This document shows, in pieces, positions 8,511 through 19,370 of a DNA stretch of 64,000 nucleotides. Location of the stretch: positions 620,001 through 684,000 of the forward strand of contig CAWBJQ010000014.1 of assembly GCA_963789075.1 (NCBI GenBank). The letters run 5' to 3'. Positions within the stretch are counted from its first letter, which is position 1. Each line of letters opens with the position of its first letter. The notes under the pieces were generated by a model. It saw nothing but the letters and a program-made list of their open reading frames with translations, did not search any database and had not been told where the DNA came from. Source of the stretch: DATATJ01 sp963789075. Its GTDB lineage: Bacteria; Acidobacteriota; Vicinamibacteria; Vicinamibacterales; CAVVIG01. Both the position numbers and the translations under genes were made by a program.

Positions 8511-9544
8511 GCGATCAGCTGGTCGGCGCGCAGCCCACGCCGCCAGACCAGGCAGGAGAGCCTGGAGGGCCGGGACCAGCGGCAGCGGGCGGAGAGGCAG
8601 GACGGGCGGCAGAGGCAGGACACGTCGCGCCGATCGTCGCCGCCGATCATCTGTCCAAGTGGTACGGACAGGTGATTGGCTTGAACGACGTAACGCTCAC
8701 CGTGCCGCCCGGCATCACTGGGCTGCTGGGGCCGAACGGCGCCGGCAAATCGACGTTCATGAAGCTGATTACCGGTCAGCTCAAGCCGAGCAAAGGCGAG
8801 ATTCGCGTCCTCGGCGAGCCGATCTGGTCCAACCCCGCGCTCTATTTTCGGATTGGCTTCTGCCCGGAGCAGGACGCGTTCTACGAGCGCATGACCGGCC
8901 TCGAGTGGGTGAGTGCGCTCGTCCGGCTGAATGGCGTCGACGAGCAGGCGGCCGGCACGATGGCGCGCCACGCGCTGGAGCTGGTCGACCTGATCGACGC
9001 GGCGACCAAGAAGATCGGCGCCTACAGCAAAGGCATGCGCCAGCGCGTGAAGATGGCGCAGGCGCTCGTGCACGATCCGGATCTGCTGATCCTCGACGAG
9101 CCGCTCGCCGGAATGGATCCGATCGCGCGGCGCAAGACGATCCGCATGATCAAGGACTTTGGCCGCGCCGGTAAGAGCATCATCGTCTCGAGCCATATTC
9201 TGCACGAGATCGAGTCGATGACGGCGAACATCCTCCTGATCAATCAAGGCCGGATCCTGGCCGAAGGCAACGTGCACCAGATCCGCGATCTCATCGACGA
9301 GCATCCGCACACCGTCCACATCAAGGCGGAGCAGACCCGGGCCCTCGCCCGTGAGTTTCTTGCGTATGACGATGTGCTCAGCCTCCAGCTCGAGGATCAA
9401 GCCGTCGTCGTGCAGACGGCGAAGCCCGACGCGTTCTATGCCCGTCTGACCGATCTCGCGGCCTCGGGCGAGCTTGGCGCGATTCACGAAGTGACCTCGC
9501 CGGACGACAACCTGCAGGCGGTCTTCGAGTACCTGGTGAAATGA
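8507..9544 (+). CDS. ABC transporter ATP-binding protein
   Basis: The product (345 aa) is the second ATPase of the operon. A low-complexity Pro/Gly/Ala-rich leader of about 45 residues precedes the nucleotide-binding domain. Walker A GPNGAGKST, signature YSKGMRQRVKMAQAL, Walker B LLILDEPLAGMD and switch His in VSSHILHE are all present. The start ATG overlaps the TGA of the upstream permease (ATGA) and the stop overlaps the ATG of the next permease, so the three are translationally coupled. It pairs with the permease at 9541. Confidence 0.92.
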   Translation: MSDQLVGAQPTPPDQAGEPGGPGPAAAGGEAGRAAEAGHVAPIVAADHLSKWYGQVIGLNDVTLTVPPGITGLLGPNGAGKSTFMKLITGQLKPSKGEIRVLGEPIWSNPALYFRIGFCPEQDAFYERMTGLEWVSALVRLNGVDEQAAGTMARHALELVDLIDAATKKIGAYSKGMRQRVKMAQALVHDPDLLILDEPLAGMDPIARRKTIRMIKDFGRAGKSIIVSSHILHEIESMTANILLINQGRILAEGNVHQIRDLIDEHPHTVHIKAEQTRALAREFLAYDDVLSLQLEDQAVVVQTAKPDAFYARLTDLAASGELGAIHEVTSPDDNLQAVFEYLVK

Positions 9545-10386
9545 CGATGGCCACACCGTCGCGGAAGCAGCCGTCGGTCGCGGCGTCAGCGTTCCGCATT
9601 TTCGACCTGTCGCTCGGCCAGATGCTGTGGTCGCGGCGATCGGTGTTTCTCGGCGTCCTGCTCGGCGGCCCGGTGCTGCTCGCGCTGTCGCTGCGGGTGG
9701 TCGGGGCGTTCGTGCAATCGGGCATCCACATCAACGGCGCGCGCGTCGGCGGCGAGGCGATCTTCGGGATGATGATGTGGCTGCTCTACATTCGATTCAT
9801 CGTGCCCGTGCTCGGCGTGTTCTACGGCACCTCGCTCATCGCCGATGAAATCGACGACAAGACAATCACCTACCTGTTCACCCGGCCGATTCCGCGCCGC
9901 GCCGTGCTGCTCGGCAAGTATCTCGCGTACCTCGCGTGCACGATCCTGCTCGTGCTACCGTCGGTGATGATCGTGTTCTTCCTCGTGGCGCCGACCGGGG
10001 GCGGATCGATTGCCGACGCGTTTCCCTCGCTGCTCACCGACCTGGCGATGCTGGCGATCGGGTTGGCCGCGTACGGGGCGGTGTTCGCCTGGGTCGGGAC
10101 CCGGCTGAAGCGGCCGCTGATCGTCGGTCTCGTCTTCGCGTTCGGGTGGGAACCCGCGGTGCTGCTGTTTCCCGGGTACTTGAAGCGATTCACCGTGGCC
10201 TACTACCTTCAGGCGCTGGTGACGCACGAGATGCCGCAGGACTCGGCGGTCAGCATGCTGATGCAGGTGTTTCACGAGGTGCCGGCCGTCGCGACGAGCC
10301 TCTTGTCGCTCTCGGTGATCGTGCTGCTGGCGCTGTGGGCGGCCGGCCGCGCCGTCGAATCGAAGGAATATGTGCTGGAACAGTAG
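9541..10386 (+). CDS. ABC-2 type transporter permease
   Basis: The product (281 aa) is a membrane subunit with about six hydrophobic segments. The pattern GVFYGTSLIADEIDDKTITYLFTRPIPRRAVLLGKYLAYL is the conserved amphipathic loop that contacts the ATPase in ABC-2 permeases. Its start codon overlaps the stop of the preceding ATPase gene. No frameshift is seen here. The likely complex is with the ATPase at 8507; the first ATPase/permease pair at 6636/7670 may form a second, related transporter. Confidence 0.9.
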   Translation: MTMATPSRKQPSVAASAFRIFDLSLGQMLWSRRSVFLGVLLGGPVLLALSLRVVGAFVQSGIHINGARVGGEAIFGMMMWLLYIRFIVPVLGVFYGTSLIADEIDDKTITYLFTRPIPRRAVLLGKYLAYLACTILLVLPSVMIVFFLVAPTGGGSIADAFPSLLTDLAMLAIGLAAYGAVFAWVGTRLKRPLIVGLVFAFGWEPAVLLFPGYLKRFTVAYYLQALVTHEMPQDSAVSMLMQVFHEVPAVATSLLSLSVIVLLALWAAGRAVESKEYVLEQ

Positions 10387-10424
10387 CCAGGCTGTTTCCG
10401 TATAACCAGTTGAGGCTGTCTTTC

Positions 10425-11489
10425 ATGACAACGAAAACGCGATATTTCGTCATCGCTTCGCTTCTGGTGCTGACCGTCGGGCTCGGCACGGGCTTGGTGG
10501 CGTACTACGTCGGGTTGCCGACCAGCGCGTTTTCGAGCCGCGGCGGTCCGGACGAGCTCCAGTACGTGCCGCGCGACGCCGCCGTCCTCGCCTACGCGAA
10601 CGTTCAGGAGGTCATGAAGTCCGATCTGCGGCGTCATATCAAGGACGCGATGCCGATGTCGGAGAACGGCCAGCGCGAATTTCAGGATCAGACGGGCATC
10701 AACATCGAAACCGACATCGATGAGATCGTCGCGTGCCTCGGCGTCGACGCCAGCATGAACGCGCCGCACGCGGGCATGGTCATCGCCAGCGGCCGCTTCG
10801 ACGTCGTCAAGATCGAATCGCTGATGCGCGAGCACGGAGCGCAGGTCGAAGAGTACAAGGGCGTGCGGCTCCTGATCGGCAGCGCCCGCACGATGCACGG
10901 GCAGGCGAACGCCGACGCGTCCACCGCACCCTCGTCCGGTTCGAGCGACACCTTCGCGCTCGCCTTTCTCAAGCCGGGCATCATCGCCGTGGGCGGCGCG
11001 CCGATCGTGCATCGCGCGGTCGATCTGAAGAATGGCGGCGACAACATCACCACCAACGACGAAGTGATGACGCTCGTGCGCTCGCTCGAGGGCGGCAACA
11101 ACGCCTGGGCGCTTGGTCACTTCGACGCGCTGCGATCGAAGGCGAGGCTGCCGGAGAACGTCGCGAGCCGGATTCCCGCCATCACGCTCTTCTCGGTCAG
11201 CGCGCATGTCGACGGCGGCCTCCGCGGCACGCTCCGCGCGGATACGCGCGACGACGAGGCGGCCAACAACCTTCGAGACGTCGTGCGCGGATTTCTGGCG
11301 CTCGGCAAGATGCAGACGGGCGGCAAACCGGAGGTGGAGGCGATGATGCAGTCGCTCGAGCTGGGCGGCACCGGTAAGACGGTGGCGCTGTCATTCGCAG
11401 TGCCCGCCGAGCTGTTCGACATGATGGGACACTATGGATCACGTCAGATCCCGGGATCCCATCAGATGCCCAAGCATCAAGGCCACTGA
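10425..11489 (+). CDS. Membrane-anchored protein of unknown function
   Basis: The product (354 aa) starts MTTKTRYFVIASLLVLTVG, an N-terminal membrane anchor or uncleaved signal, followed by a soluble domain. The segment GGPDELQYVPRDAAVLAYANVQEVMKSD and the repeated patterns AGMVIASGRFDVVKIE and ITLFSVSAHVDGGLRGTL resemble periplasmic DUF3352-type proteins, but I cannot assign a family firmly. The C-terminal 20 residues (YGSRQIPGSHQMPKHQGH) look unconserved. It lies 38 bp after the ABC operon on the same strand and could be an accessory protein of that transporter; this is inferred from position only. Confidence 0.75.
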   Translation: MTTKTRYFVIASLLVLTVGLGTGLVAYYVGLPTSAFSSRGGPDELQYVPRDAAVLAYANVQEVMKSDLRRHIKDAMPMSENGQREFQDQTGINIETDIDEIVACLGVDASMNAPHAGMVIASGRFDVVKIESLMREHGAQVEEYKGVRLLIGSARTMHGQANADASTAPSSGSSDTFALAFLKPGIIAVGGAPIVHRAVDLKNGGDNITTNDEVMTLVRSLEGGNNAWALGHFDALRSKARLPENVASRIPAITLFSVSAHVDGGLRGTLRADTRDDEAANNLRDVVRGFLALGKMQTGGKPEVEAMMQSLELGGTGKTVALSFAVPAELFDMMGHYGSRQIPGSHQMPKHQGH

Positions 11490-11621
11490 GTCGTAATCGT
11501 TTGTCTCGGCCGGACGCGCTCCCTTGACGGGCTCCGGCCGAGCCCCTACACTCACCCCCACCGCACATTCTCCTCGTGCGCCCGACCTGAATGCGCCTAG
11601 CTGGCGTTTGAGCCCCTTCCC

Positions 11622-12023
11622 ATGACCGATCTCGTGTTCTTTTACGGCACGCTGATGAGCGGTTTCAAGCGCCCGGGTCGATCGCGCATCGATCCGAAGC
11701 TCGAGCTGGTCGGACGGGGTTCGATCAATGCGGCGTTGTTCGATCTGGGGATCTACCCGGCGGCGATTCCGGCTTCGGACGGGAAAGTGTGGGGCGAGGT
11801 TTACCGCATGACGGATTCGGGCAGCGTGCTGGCGGCGCTCGACGAGATCGAAGGCTATCGCGCGAATGAACCGGATACGAGCCTCTACTTGCGCGTCGAA
11901 ACGCCCGTGGTCCTCGACGACGGCGCGACCGCATCCGTGTGGGTGTACTTTTACAACGCGCCGCTCGGTCAAGCGCAGCGCGTCGAATCGGGCGACTACC
12001 TCCAACACCTGAAGGTGAAATGA
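11622..12023 (+). CDS. Gamma-glutamylcyclotransferase-like (GGCT/AIG2) protein
   Basis: The product (133 aa) has the GGCT fold signature: FFYGTLMSG near the N-terminus (the substrate-binding YGTL loop), GEVYRM, and LDEIEGY where the Glu is the catalytic acid/base of the family. The C-terminal strand VWVYFYN is also typical. These enzymes release 5-oxoproline from gamma-glutamyl compounds; the natural substrate here is unknown. The stop codon overlaps the possible ATG of the following peptidase gene. Confidence 0.88.
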   Translation: MTDLVFFYGTLMSGFKRPGRSRIDPKLELVGRGSINAALFDLGIYPAAIPASDGKVWGEVYRMTDSGSVLAALDEIEGYRANEPDTSLYLRVETPVVLDDGATASVWVYFYNAPLGQAQRVESGDYLQHLKVK

Positions 12024-13462
12024 CGATGGCTCACGCTCGGCTAAGGCCTTCGCGCTACATCTGTCTTTTGAAGCCACGCACTACCGTAGTGTTCATCGCC
12101 ATTCTGCAGCTCATCGTCGTGTCCGGCTTCAGCCGGACCGCGGCGGCGCAGCAAGCGGATCTCGACCCGCGCGTCGTGAAGCTTGTCGCATCAATCACGG
12201 CCGATCATCTGACGGCGACGCTCAAGAAGCTCGAAAGCTTCGGGACGCGCAGCACCCTCTCGTCCACGGACTCGCCGACACGCGGCATCGGCGCCGCGCG
12301 GCAGTGGATCCTCGACGAGATGAAGAGCTACAGTCCGAAGCTGCAGGTCAGCTTCGATACGTACCGCGTCGCGAAGCAGGGGCGCATCACCCGCGACGTG
12401 GAAGTGCGGAACGTGATGGCGATCCTGCCGGGCAAGAGTCCGCGGCGCATCTACGTGAGCGGTCATTACGATACGGTCGCGCGCCCCGGCGGCCAGGGCG
12501 AAGCCAATGCGACCGCAGCGCCCAGTAATCCCGCGGCGTCCGTTCCGCCCGCGCCGGTCGATCCGGACGCGCCGCTCGACAACCTCGCGCCCGGCGTGAA
12601 CGACGACGGCAGCGGAACCGCGCTGACGATCGAGTTGGCGCGCGTGTTCAGCCAGAGCGGCATCGACTTCGACGCGACGCTCGTCTTCATGTGCCATGTG
12701 GGGGAAGAGCAAGGCCTGATCGGCGCCCGGCTGCACGCGCAAAGGGCGGTCGCGGAGAAGATCCCGATCGAAGCGGTCCTCAATAACGACATTGTCGGCG
12801 GCGACCATGGCGGCAACGGCATCGTCGACGGCGCGACGATCCGCGTGTATTCGGAGGGCCCCGAAGATTCGTCCTCGCGGGAGCTGGCGCGTTTCATCCA
12901 GCGTTGGGGCGCGCGCTATGTGCCGTCGCACAAAGTGCGGCTCATGGCGAGGCCCGATCGCTTTGGCCGCGGCGGCGATCACTCGGCCTATAACCAGCTT
13001 GGCTTCACCGCTGTCGGCTTCCGTGAATCGCGCGAGAACTTCACCCGGCAGCACGACGTACGCGACACGTTCGAGGGCCTGTCGCCGGCGTATCTTGCGC
13101 AGAACGCGCGGGTGAATGCTGCGGCGGCCGCCACGCTGGCGCTGGCGCCTCCACCGCCGGGCGTTCTCAGCGATCGTAACCAGCCGTTGATTGGACGGGC
13201 GCCGTCAGGCTACGACGCGAATCTAACCTGGAACGCCTCGCCGGGAGCGGTCGCCTATCGGATCTTCTGGCGCGAAGCGTGGGGACAGGACTGGGAGCAC
13301 GATCTGCTCGTCGGCAACGTCACCAACGTCGTGCTTGCCAACATGCAGATCGACGATTACGTGTTCGGCATCGCGGCGGTCGACGCCGGGGGGCATGAGA
13401 GCTTCGTGACCGCGTACGTCGCGCCCGAGCGCGCGAACACGCCAGTCAAGACCGTCCCGTAG
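12020..13462 (+). CDS. Secreted M28-family zinc peptidase with C-terminal Fn3-like domain
   Basis: The protein (480 aa from 12020) is an exported aminopeptidase-type metallohydrolase. The two-zinc site is visible: H and D in VSGHYDTV, bridging D in NDDGSGTA, catalytic E pair in GEEQGL, D in NNDIVGG, and H in GGDHSAYN. Residues after about 400 form a beta-rich Fn3-like module (LTWNASPGAVAYRIFWRE). The ATG at 12020 overlaps the upstream stop, but the first 23 codons coincide with a dispersed word repeat (HARLRPSRYI). A GTG at 12089 would start exactly at a clean signal peptide (VFIAILQLIVVSGFS...AAAQ), so that start is at least as likely. Confidence 0.9.
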   Translation: MTMAHARLRPSRYICLLKPRTTVVFIAILQLIVVSGFSRTAAAQQADLDPRVVKLVASITADHLTATLKKLESFGTRSTLSSTDSPTRGIGAARQWILDEMKSYSPKLQVSFDTYRVAKQGRITRDVEVRNVMAILPGKSPRRIYVSGHYDTVARPGGQGEANATAAPSNPAASVPPAPVDPDAPLDNLAPGVNDDGSGTALTIELARVFSQSGIDFDATLVFMCHVGEEQGLIGARLHAQRAVAEKIPIEAVLNNDIVGGDHGGNGIVDGATIRVYSEGPEDSSSRELARFIQRWGARYVPSHKVRLMARPDRFGRGGDHSAYNQLGFTAVGFRESRENFTRQHDVRDTFEGLSPAYLAQNARVNAAAAATLALAPPPPGVLSDRNQPLIGRAPSGYDANLTWNASPGAVAYRIFWREAWGQDWEHDLLVGNVTNVVLANMQIDDYVFGIAAVDAGGHESFVTAYVAPERANTPVKTVP

Positions 13463-13493
13463 CGGCGGCGCTCGGCTGAATCTAGAAAGGGCT

Positions 13494-13847
13494 CTAAGGC
13501 GCTCGCCGGCCGTCCCTGATCGCGTCGACGAAATCCCCGATGACCCCGGCGACCCGTTCGGACGGCTCCGTGAATTCGAGGCCCGATCGGTAGAGCACCG
13601 ATCCCTCATCGACGTCGCTGATGCTGCAATGGACGACCCGTCCCTTGACGATGACGGATCGCTCGCCGAGGGTGAGCCGGAGGTCGTGCAGGGAGTCGAG
13701 ATGGAGCGGAAACGCCGTTTCGACCTGCGCACCGCGACGGCTGATCTCCTTGATCGCCATCGGCTGGAAGGTCATGACCTCGCCCTGGAGGTCGCCGAGG
13801 ATTTCGATCCGCTCCGTATCGCGGCTATCGTCGTCGGATTCCGCCAT
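13494..13847 (-). CDS. PilZ-like domain protein, probably not able to bind c-di-GMP
   Basis: The product (117 aa) is a single PilZ-type beta-barrel domain. The second PilZ motif is recognisable as IKEISRRGAQVE (usually [D/N]xSxxG; here E replaces D/N), and the core strands LRLTLGERSVIVKGRVVHC follow. The N-terminal RxxxR switch expected before the barrel is not evident, so binding of cyclic di-GMP is doubtful. It lies 47 bp downstream of the receiver-like gene on the same strand and the two probably form one unit. A TATAGT -10-like box lies 9 nt before the start. Confidence 0.75.
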   Translation of the reverse strand: MAESDDDSRDTERIEILGDLQGEVMTFQPMAIKEISRRGAQVETAFPLHLDSLHDLRLTLGERSVIVKGRVVHCSISDVDEGSVLYRSGLEFTEPSERVAGVIGDFVDAIRDGRRAP

Positions 13848-13894
13848 CCGAGCGCGACTATAGCACGCGTGCCGGCGGGTGGCGTGCCGCGACG

Positions 13895-14308
13895 CTAGTT
13901 CATGCGGACGATCGCTGGCCGCGGCGCGAACATCTCCACCTCCGAGGCCTCAGCCCCTTCCTCCTCCTCGTCGCTCTCCTCCCCGTCGGTCGTGTGGGTG
14001 AGGACCGGAATGTTGCGTGTCTCCGGGTCGAGCTTCAGCATCGACAGCACTTGGAAAGTGTTCAGATCGTCGCTGCTGACGCACAGGATGACGAGATTCG
14101 GCTGGACGCGCTTGATGTGCGAATACGCGTGCTCGCTCGATTCGACGAAGACCACGTCGTAGTGGCCGGCGTCGAGCACCGTTTCGAGCAGATCCAGAAT
14201 TTCGGTGCTGCCGTTGACGATGACGACTTTCTCTGTGGCGATCGTCGCCGCCAAGTCTTCGGGTTCACCAACAAGAGTGCGCGGCGTGGTGGCGATGTTG
14301 GTCATCAT
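13895..14308 (-). CDS. Degenerate response-regulator receiver domain protein
   Basis: The product (137 aa) has the CheY-like alternation of strands and helices: VVIVNGSTEILDLLETVLDAG, YDVVFVESSEHAY, NLVILCVSSDD, LKLDPETRNIPVLTHTT. However, the acidic pocket (usually DD) reads NG at residues 32-33, the phosphoacceptor Asp is Cys (C76 in VILCVSS), and the conserved Lys after the last strand is absent. It should therefore be a pseudo-receiver that cannot be phosphorylated normally. The C-terminal 30 residues are strongly acidic (SDEEEEG). A PilZ-like gene follows on the same strand. The start may be either of two adjacent ATGs (14308 or 14305). Confidence 0.75.
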   Translation of the reverse strand: MMTNIATTPRTLVGEPEDLAATIATEKVVIVNGSTEILDLLETVLDAGHYDVVFVESSEHAYSHIKRVQPNLVILCVSSDDLNTFQVLSMLKLDPETRNIPVLTHTTDGEESDEEEEGAEASEVEMFAPRPAIVRMN

Positions 14309-14526
14309 CGTAGTCCGTCTCCCCGGACGTTTGTAGACAATTCAGAAATCGTGCCACGCGCGTCCTGCGAGAACGGGCGCAATTTCCGCCAAGTTCTGTA
14401 CATTCGTGGCCTGGCCTGTCTGGTCGCCCACTCGAGGTGCCAGTCCGCCCGGACGCCTAAGCCGTTGCGTCTCGGGTGCTTCCCTACTGTTGCAGGCGAT
14501 GTCCACAGTACGGCACTCTCAAGACC

Positions 14527-16017
<1,491 letters not shown>

Positions 16018-16070
16018 CCCTGCCGGTCCCCCGACACGGTAGGCAGAACATTGACTACAATAAATTGTTT

Positions 16071-17242
16071 ATGCGTCTCGCAATCATTCCCGGCGACGGC
16101 ATCGGCGTCGACGTCACCGCCGAAGCGATCAAGGTGCTTCGACGCTGTCGAGCAGCGCTTCGGGCGGCAGTTCGAGATCGAGATGCTGCCATGGAGCGCC
16201 GACTATTTTCTGAAGACCGGCGTCACGATCCCATCGGACGGCTACGCCATGCTGCGGGATCAGTTCGATGCGATCTTCATCGGCGCGTTGGGCGATCCGC
16301 GGGTGCCGGACAATCGTCATGCACGCGACATCCTGCTGGGCACGCGGTTCGAGCTCGACCTCTACGTCAACTATCGGCCCGTCCGGCTGCTGCACGAGCG
16401 GCTCTGTCCTCTGAAAGATCGCACCGTCGCCGATGTCGATTTCATCGTCTTTCGCGAGAATACTGAAGGCTTGTATGTGGGCATCGGCGGCCGTTTCAAG
16501 GCGGGAACCGATGATGAGGTGACGATTCAGGAAGAGCTGAACACCTACAAAGGGGTCCATCGCATCATCCGCCATGCGTTCGAGTTCGCCCGCGCCGCGG
16601 GCCGGACGCGCGTGTGCATGGCCGACAAGAGCAATGCGATGACGCAGGGCCACGCGTTGTGGCAGCGCGTCTTCCGCGAGGTGGCGGCGGCGTATCCCGG
16701 CATCGAGGCGCGGCACCTCTATATCGACGCGCTTGCACTGTTGATGGTCCAGGATCCGTCGCAGTTCGCGGTGATCGTCACCAACAACCTGTTCGGCGAC
16801 ATCATCACCGACCTTGGCGCGGCGCTGCAGGGCGGTCTCGGTCTGGCCGCGTCGGGGAATCTGCATCCAGGGAGAACGTCGATGTTCGAGCCGGTGCACG
16901 GATCGGCGCCGCCGCTTGCCGGAAGGAACGTCGCGAATCCGATGGGCGCGATTCTGTCGGCCGGCCTGATGCTGGAAACGCTCGGGTTGAACGACGAGGC
17001 CGCGGCCATCGAGGCGGCGGTGAAGGCGGCGGTGCGTGAGCGGCCAGGGCACGAAGGAAATCGGCGGCACGCTCGGCACGCGAGAGACCGGGGATTACAT
17101 CGCGAAGCAATCACATCACGAGAGCAATGACTCACGAAGACACGAAGTGCACGAAGCATCACGAAGTCTGGTACAACCTGTTCTTCGCGATCTCCGTGTT
17201 CTTCGTGACTTCGTGATAAAGGTGCAGGAAGAGAGAGCATGA
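16071..17242 (+). CDS. Isocitrate/isopropylmalate dehydrogenase family enzyme (two frameshifts)
   Basis: The protein is an NAD(P)-dependent beta-decarboxylating dehydrogenase of about 350-390 aa. Visible are IIPGDGIGVDV, FIGALGDPRVP, VDFIVFRENTEGLYVG, the catalytic K/D region DKSNAM, the metal-binding DxxxD in NLFGDIITDLGAAL and FEPVHGSAPPLAG. It could be a 3-isopropylmalate, tartrate/D-malate or homoisocitrate dehydrogenase. Two extra bases break the frame: C at 16140 (after the codon CTT) and C at 17041 (after GAG). With both removed the frame runs on through a CACGAAG word repeat to TGA at 17242, overlapping the thiolase start; the native stop may lie earlier, before the repeat. Confidence 0.82.
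17131..17216. repeat. CACGAAG word repeat before the thiolase gene
   Basis: The left arm holds TCACGAAGACACGAAG and the right arm CTTCGTGACTTCGTGA, separated by about 50 nt and capable of pairing. The right arm ends 23 bp before the thiolase ATG. Copies of the same family lie at 19371-19468, 52562-52669, 53424-53527 and 58772-58859. Confidence 0.8.
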
Positions 17243-18434
17243 CGAAGAAGCTGGATGTGTTTATCGTCGGCGGCGCGCGGACGCCGATGACCGATTACGT
17301 CGGCGCGCTCAAGGACGTGTCGGCGCTGGAGCTCGGCGCCATCGCCGCGCGCGGCGCGTTCGCGAAGACCGGCGTGAAGCCGGAGTGGGTCGACCACGCC
17401 GTGTTCGGCAACGTGCTGCAGACGAGCTCGGACGCGATCTACGGCGCGCGGCACGTCGCGCTCAAGGCCGGCGTGCCGGTCGACGTGCCCGGCGCTGACC
17501 GTGAATCGGCTGTGCGGATCGGGCATCGCAGGCCGCTGTCAGCGGCGCGCAGATGATCCAGCTCGGCGAAGCGTCAGTCGTGCTCGCCGGCGGCATGGAG
17601 AACATGAGCCAGGCGCCGCACGTGATTCGCGGACTGCGCAGCGGGCTGCAAGCTCGGTCAAGGCAAGCTCGAAGACTCGCTCTGGGAGGCGCTGCTCGAT
17701 ACCGTACTGCGGCTGCACGATGGCGATGACCGCCGAGAACTGCGCCGCCAAGTACGGCATCTCGCGCGAGGAGCAGGACGCGTACGCGCTGCGCAGCCAG
17801 CAGCTCGCCGACGAAGGCGTGGCAAGAGGGGCGCTTCGCGGACGAAGTCGTGCCGGTCGAGATCAAGACGCGGAAAGGCGTGCAGCTCGTCGATCGCGAC
17901 GATCACATGCGGCCGGAGACGACGATGGAGGTGCTGGCGAAGCTGCCGCCCGCGTTCAAGAAGGACGGCACGGTCACCGCCGGCAACGCGAGCGGCATCG
18001 TCGACGGCGGCGCGGCGCTGATCCTGGCGTCGAGCGAGGCGGTCGAGCGCTACGGGCTGAAGCCGCTCGGCCGCCTCGTCGCGTGGGCGGCGATCGGCGT
18101 CGAGCCGTCGCTGATGGGCATGGGGCCGGCGCCGGCGACGCGCAAAGCGCTCGGCGCGCGCCGGCCTGACGCTCGGCGACATCGATCTGATCGAGGTCAA
18201 CGAAGCGTTCGCCGGCCAGTATCTGGCGGTCGAGAAGGAGCTCGGCCTCGATCGCGAGCAAGCGTCAACGTGAACGGCGGCGCGATCGCGCTCGGTCATC
18301 CGCTCGGGATGACCGGCACGCGCCTGCTGCTGACGCTGCTGCTGGAGCTGCGGCGGCGCGGAAAGAAGCGCGGCCTCGCGACCGCCTGCATCGGCGGCGG
18401 CCAGGGCATCGCGGCAATCATCGAGACGTTGTAG
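17239..18434 (+). CDS. Acetyl-CoA acetyltransferase (thiolase), about eight single-base insertions
   Basis: This is a type II thiolase condensing or cleaving acetoacetyl-CoA. Corrected translation gives KLDVFIVGGARTPM, the catalytic Cys in NRLCGSGIQAA, GGMENMSQAPH, the NVNGGAIALGHPLG His loop, and a C-terminal CIGGGQG with the second catalytic Cys. The nucleotide sequence has extra bases near 17491, 17528, 17651, 17704, 17816, 18153, 18259 and 18263. Almost every one sits after a codon third position and most give a synonymous codon pair (CAA/CAG, GAA/GAG, ACC/ACG), so the gene is probably intact in the cell. It is followed by a 3-hydroxyacyl-CoA dehydrogenase, suggesting a short-chain acyl-CoA pathway. 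Confidence 0.85.
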
Positions 18435-18488
18435 CGCGCCGCGAGCGGAGGCGGGAAGGCCTCGGCCGAGCGAAAAGGTAGTCGTAGC

Positions 18489-18506
18489 GCAGGTCATCAG
18501 ACCTGC
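18489..18506. repeat. Short perfect hairpin GCAGGTC-ATCA-GACCTGC
   Basis: A 7-bp perfect stem with a 4-nt loop and no T-tract lies 11 bp before the 3-hydroxyacyl-CoA dehydrogenase start. It belongs with the hairpins at 22064-22091 and 60341-60362, which share the leading GTAG/ATAG and the 4-nt loop. Confidence 0.6.
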
Positions 18507-18517
18507 ATGGGGAGACG

Positions 18518-19366
18518 ATGACGATCAAAACGGTTGGCGTGCTCGGGTGTGGGTTGATGGGCGCGGGCATCGCGCAGGTGTCGCGCCGCGGCGGGCTACA
18601 AGACGATCGTGCGCGAAGTCGACGAGGCGTTTCTGCAGAAGGGGCTCGGCCGCATCAAGAAATTTCTCGACGATGGCGTCGCGAAGGGCAAGGTGACTGC
18701 CGAGTCGCGCGACACGACGCTGGCGAACCTGTCGGGCACGACGACGTTCGACGGCTTGAAGGACTGCGATCTGATCATCGAGGCGATCGTCGAGAACCTC
18801 GACGACAAGCGCCAGACGTACGCCGCGCTCGAAAAGGTCGTCGGCAGCCACGCCATCTTCGTCTCGAACACTTCGTCGCTCTGCATCACCGAGCTGGCCG
18901 CGGCGACCACGCGTCCCGATCGCTTCGGCGGCCTGCACTTCTTCAACCCCGTGCCGCTCATGAAGCTCGTCGAGGTGATTCGTGCGCTGACGACCAGCGA
19001 CGAGACGTACCAGACGGTGTTCGCGTTCGCGCAGTCGCTGGGGAAGGAGCCGATCACCGCGCCCGATCGCCCGGGCTTCATCGTCAACCGGCTGCTGGTG
19101 CCGTACCTGCTCGACGCGATCCGCGCGTACGAGAACGGCCTCGGCACGCTCGAGGACATCGACAAGGGGATGAAGCTCGGCTGCGGCTATCCGATGGGCC
19201 CGTTCACGCTGCTCGACTTCGTCGGCCTCGACACGACGTACTACATCGCGAACATCATGTTCGACGAGTTCCGCGAGCCGGCGTACGCGCCGCCGCCGCT
19301 GCTGAAGCGCATGGTGCTGGCGGGACGGATGGGACGCAAGTCGGGGCAGGGCTTTTACAGTACTGA
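18518..19366 (+). CDS. 3-hydroxybutyryl-CoA dehydrogenase-type enzyme (two compensating frameshifts)
   Basis: The enzyme (about 282 aa) is an NAD-dependent 3-hydroxyacyl-CoA dehydrogenase. The Rossmann motif is VGVLGCGLMGAGIAQV. The NTSSL segment, catalytic His in GLHFFNPVPLMKLVEV and the Glu in that stretch are present, as are DRPGFIVNRLL and GYPMGPFTLLDFVG. An extra C at about 18584 (after TCG) shifts the frame; a base appears to be missing near 19356, after which GQGFY(Q)Y and TGA at 19364-19366 give the usual family C-terminus. It probably acts with the thiolase just upstream, in butyrate/PHB or fatty-acid metabolism. Confidence 0.85.
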   Translation: MTIKTVGVLGCGLMGAGIAQVSRRGGLQDDRARSRRGVSAEGARPHQEISRRWRREGQGDCRVARHDAGEPVGHDDVRRLEGLRSDHRGDRREPRRQAPDVRRARKGRRQPRHLRLEHFVALHHRAGRGDHASRSLRRPALLQPRAAHEARRGDSCADDQRRDVPDGVRVRAVAGEGADHRARSPGLHRQPAAGAVPARRDPRVRERPRHARGHRQGDEARLRLSDGPVHAARLRRPRHDVLHREHHVRRVPRAGVRAAAAAEAHGAGGTDGTQVGAGLLQY

Positions 19367-19370
19367 TCTC

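Noticed and set aside
7670..9544. A natural permease-ATPase fusion protein
   Set aside because: The continuous frame arises from a one-base error near 8405; the true permease frame stops at 8510 and the ATPase has its own ATG at 8507.
17239..18434. Thiolase as a decaying pseudogene or a programmed frameshift gene
   Set aside because: Eight indels with intact catalytic motifs, no premature decay of residues and no slippery sequence or stimulatory structure shared between sites argue for consensus errors.
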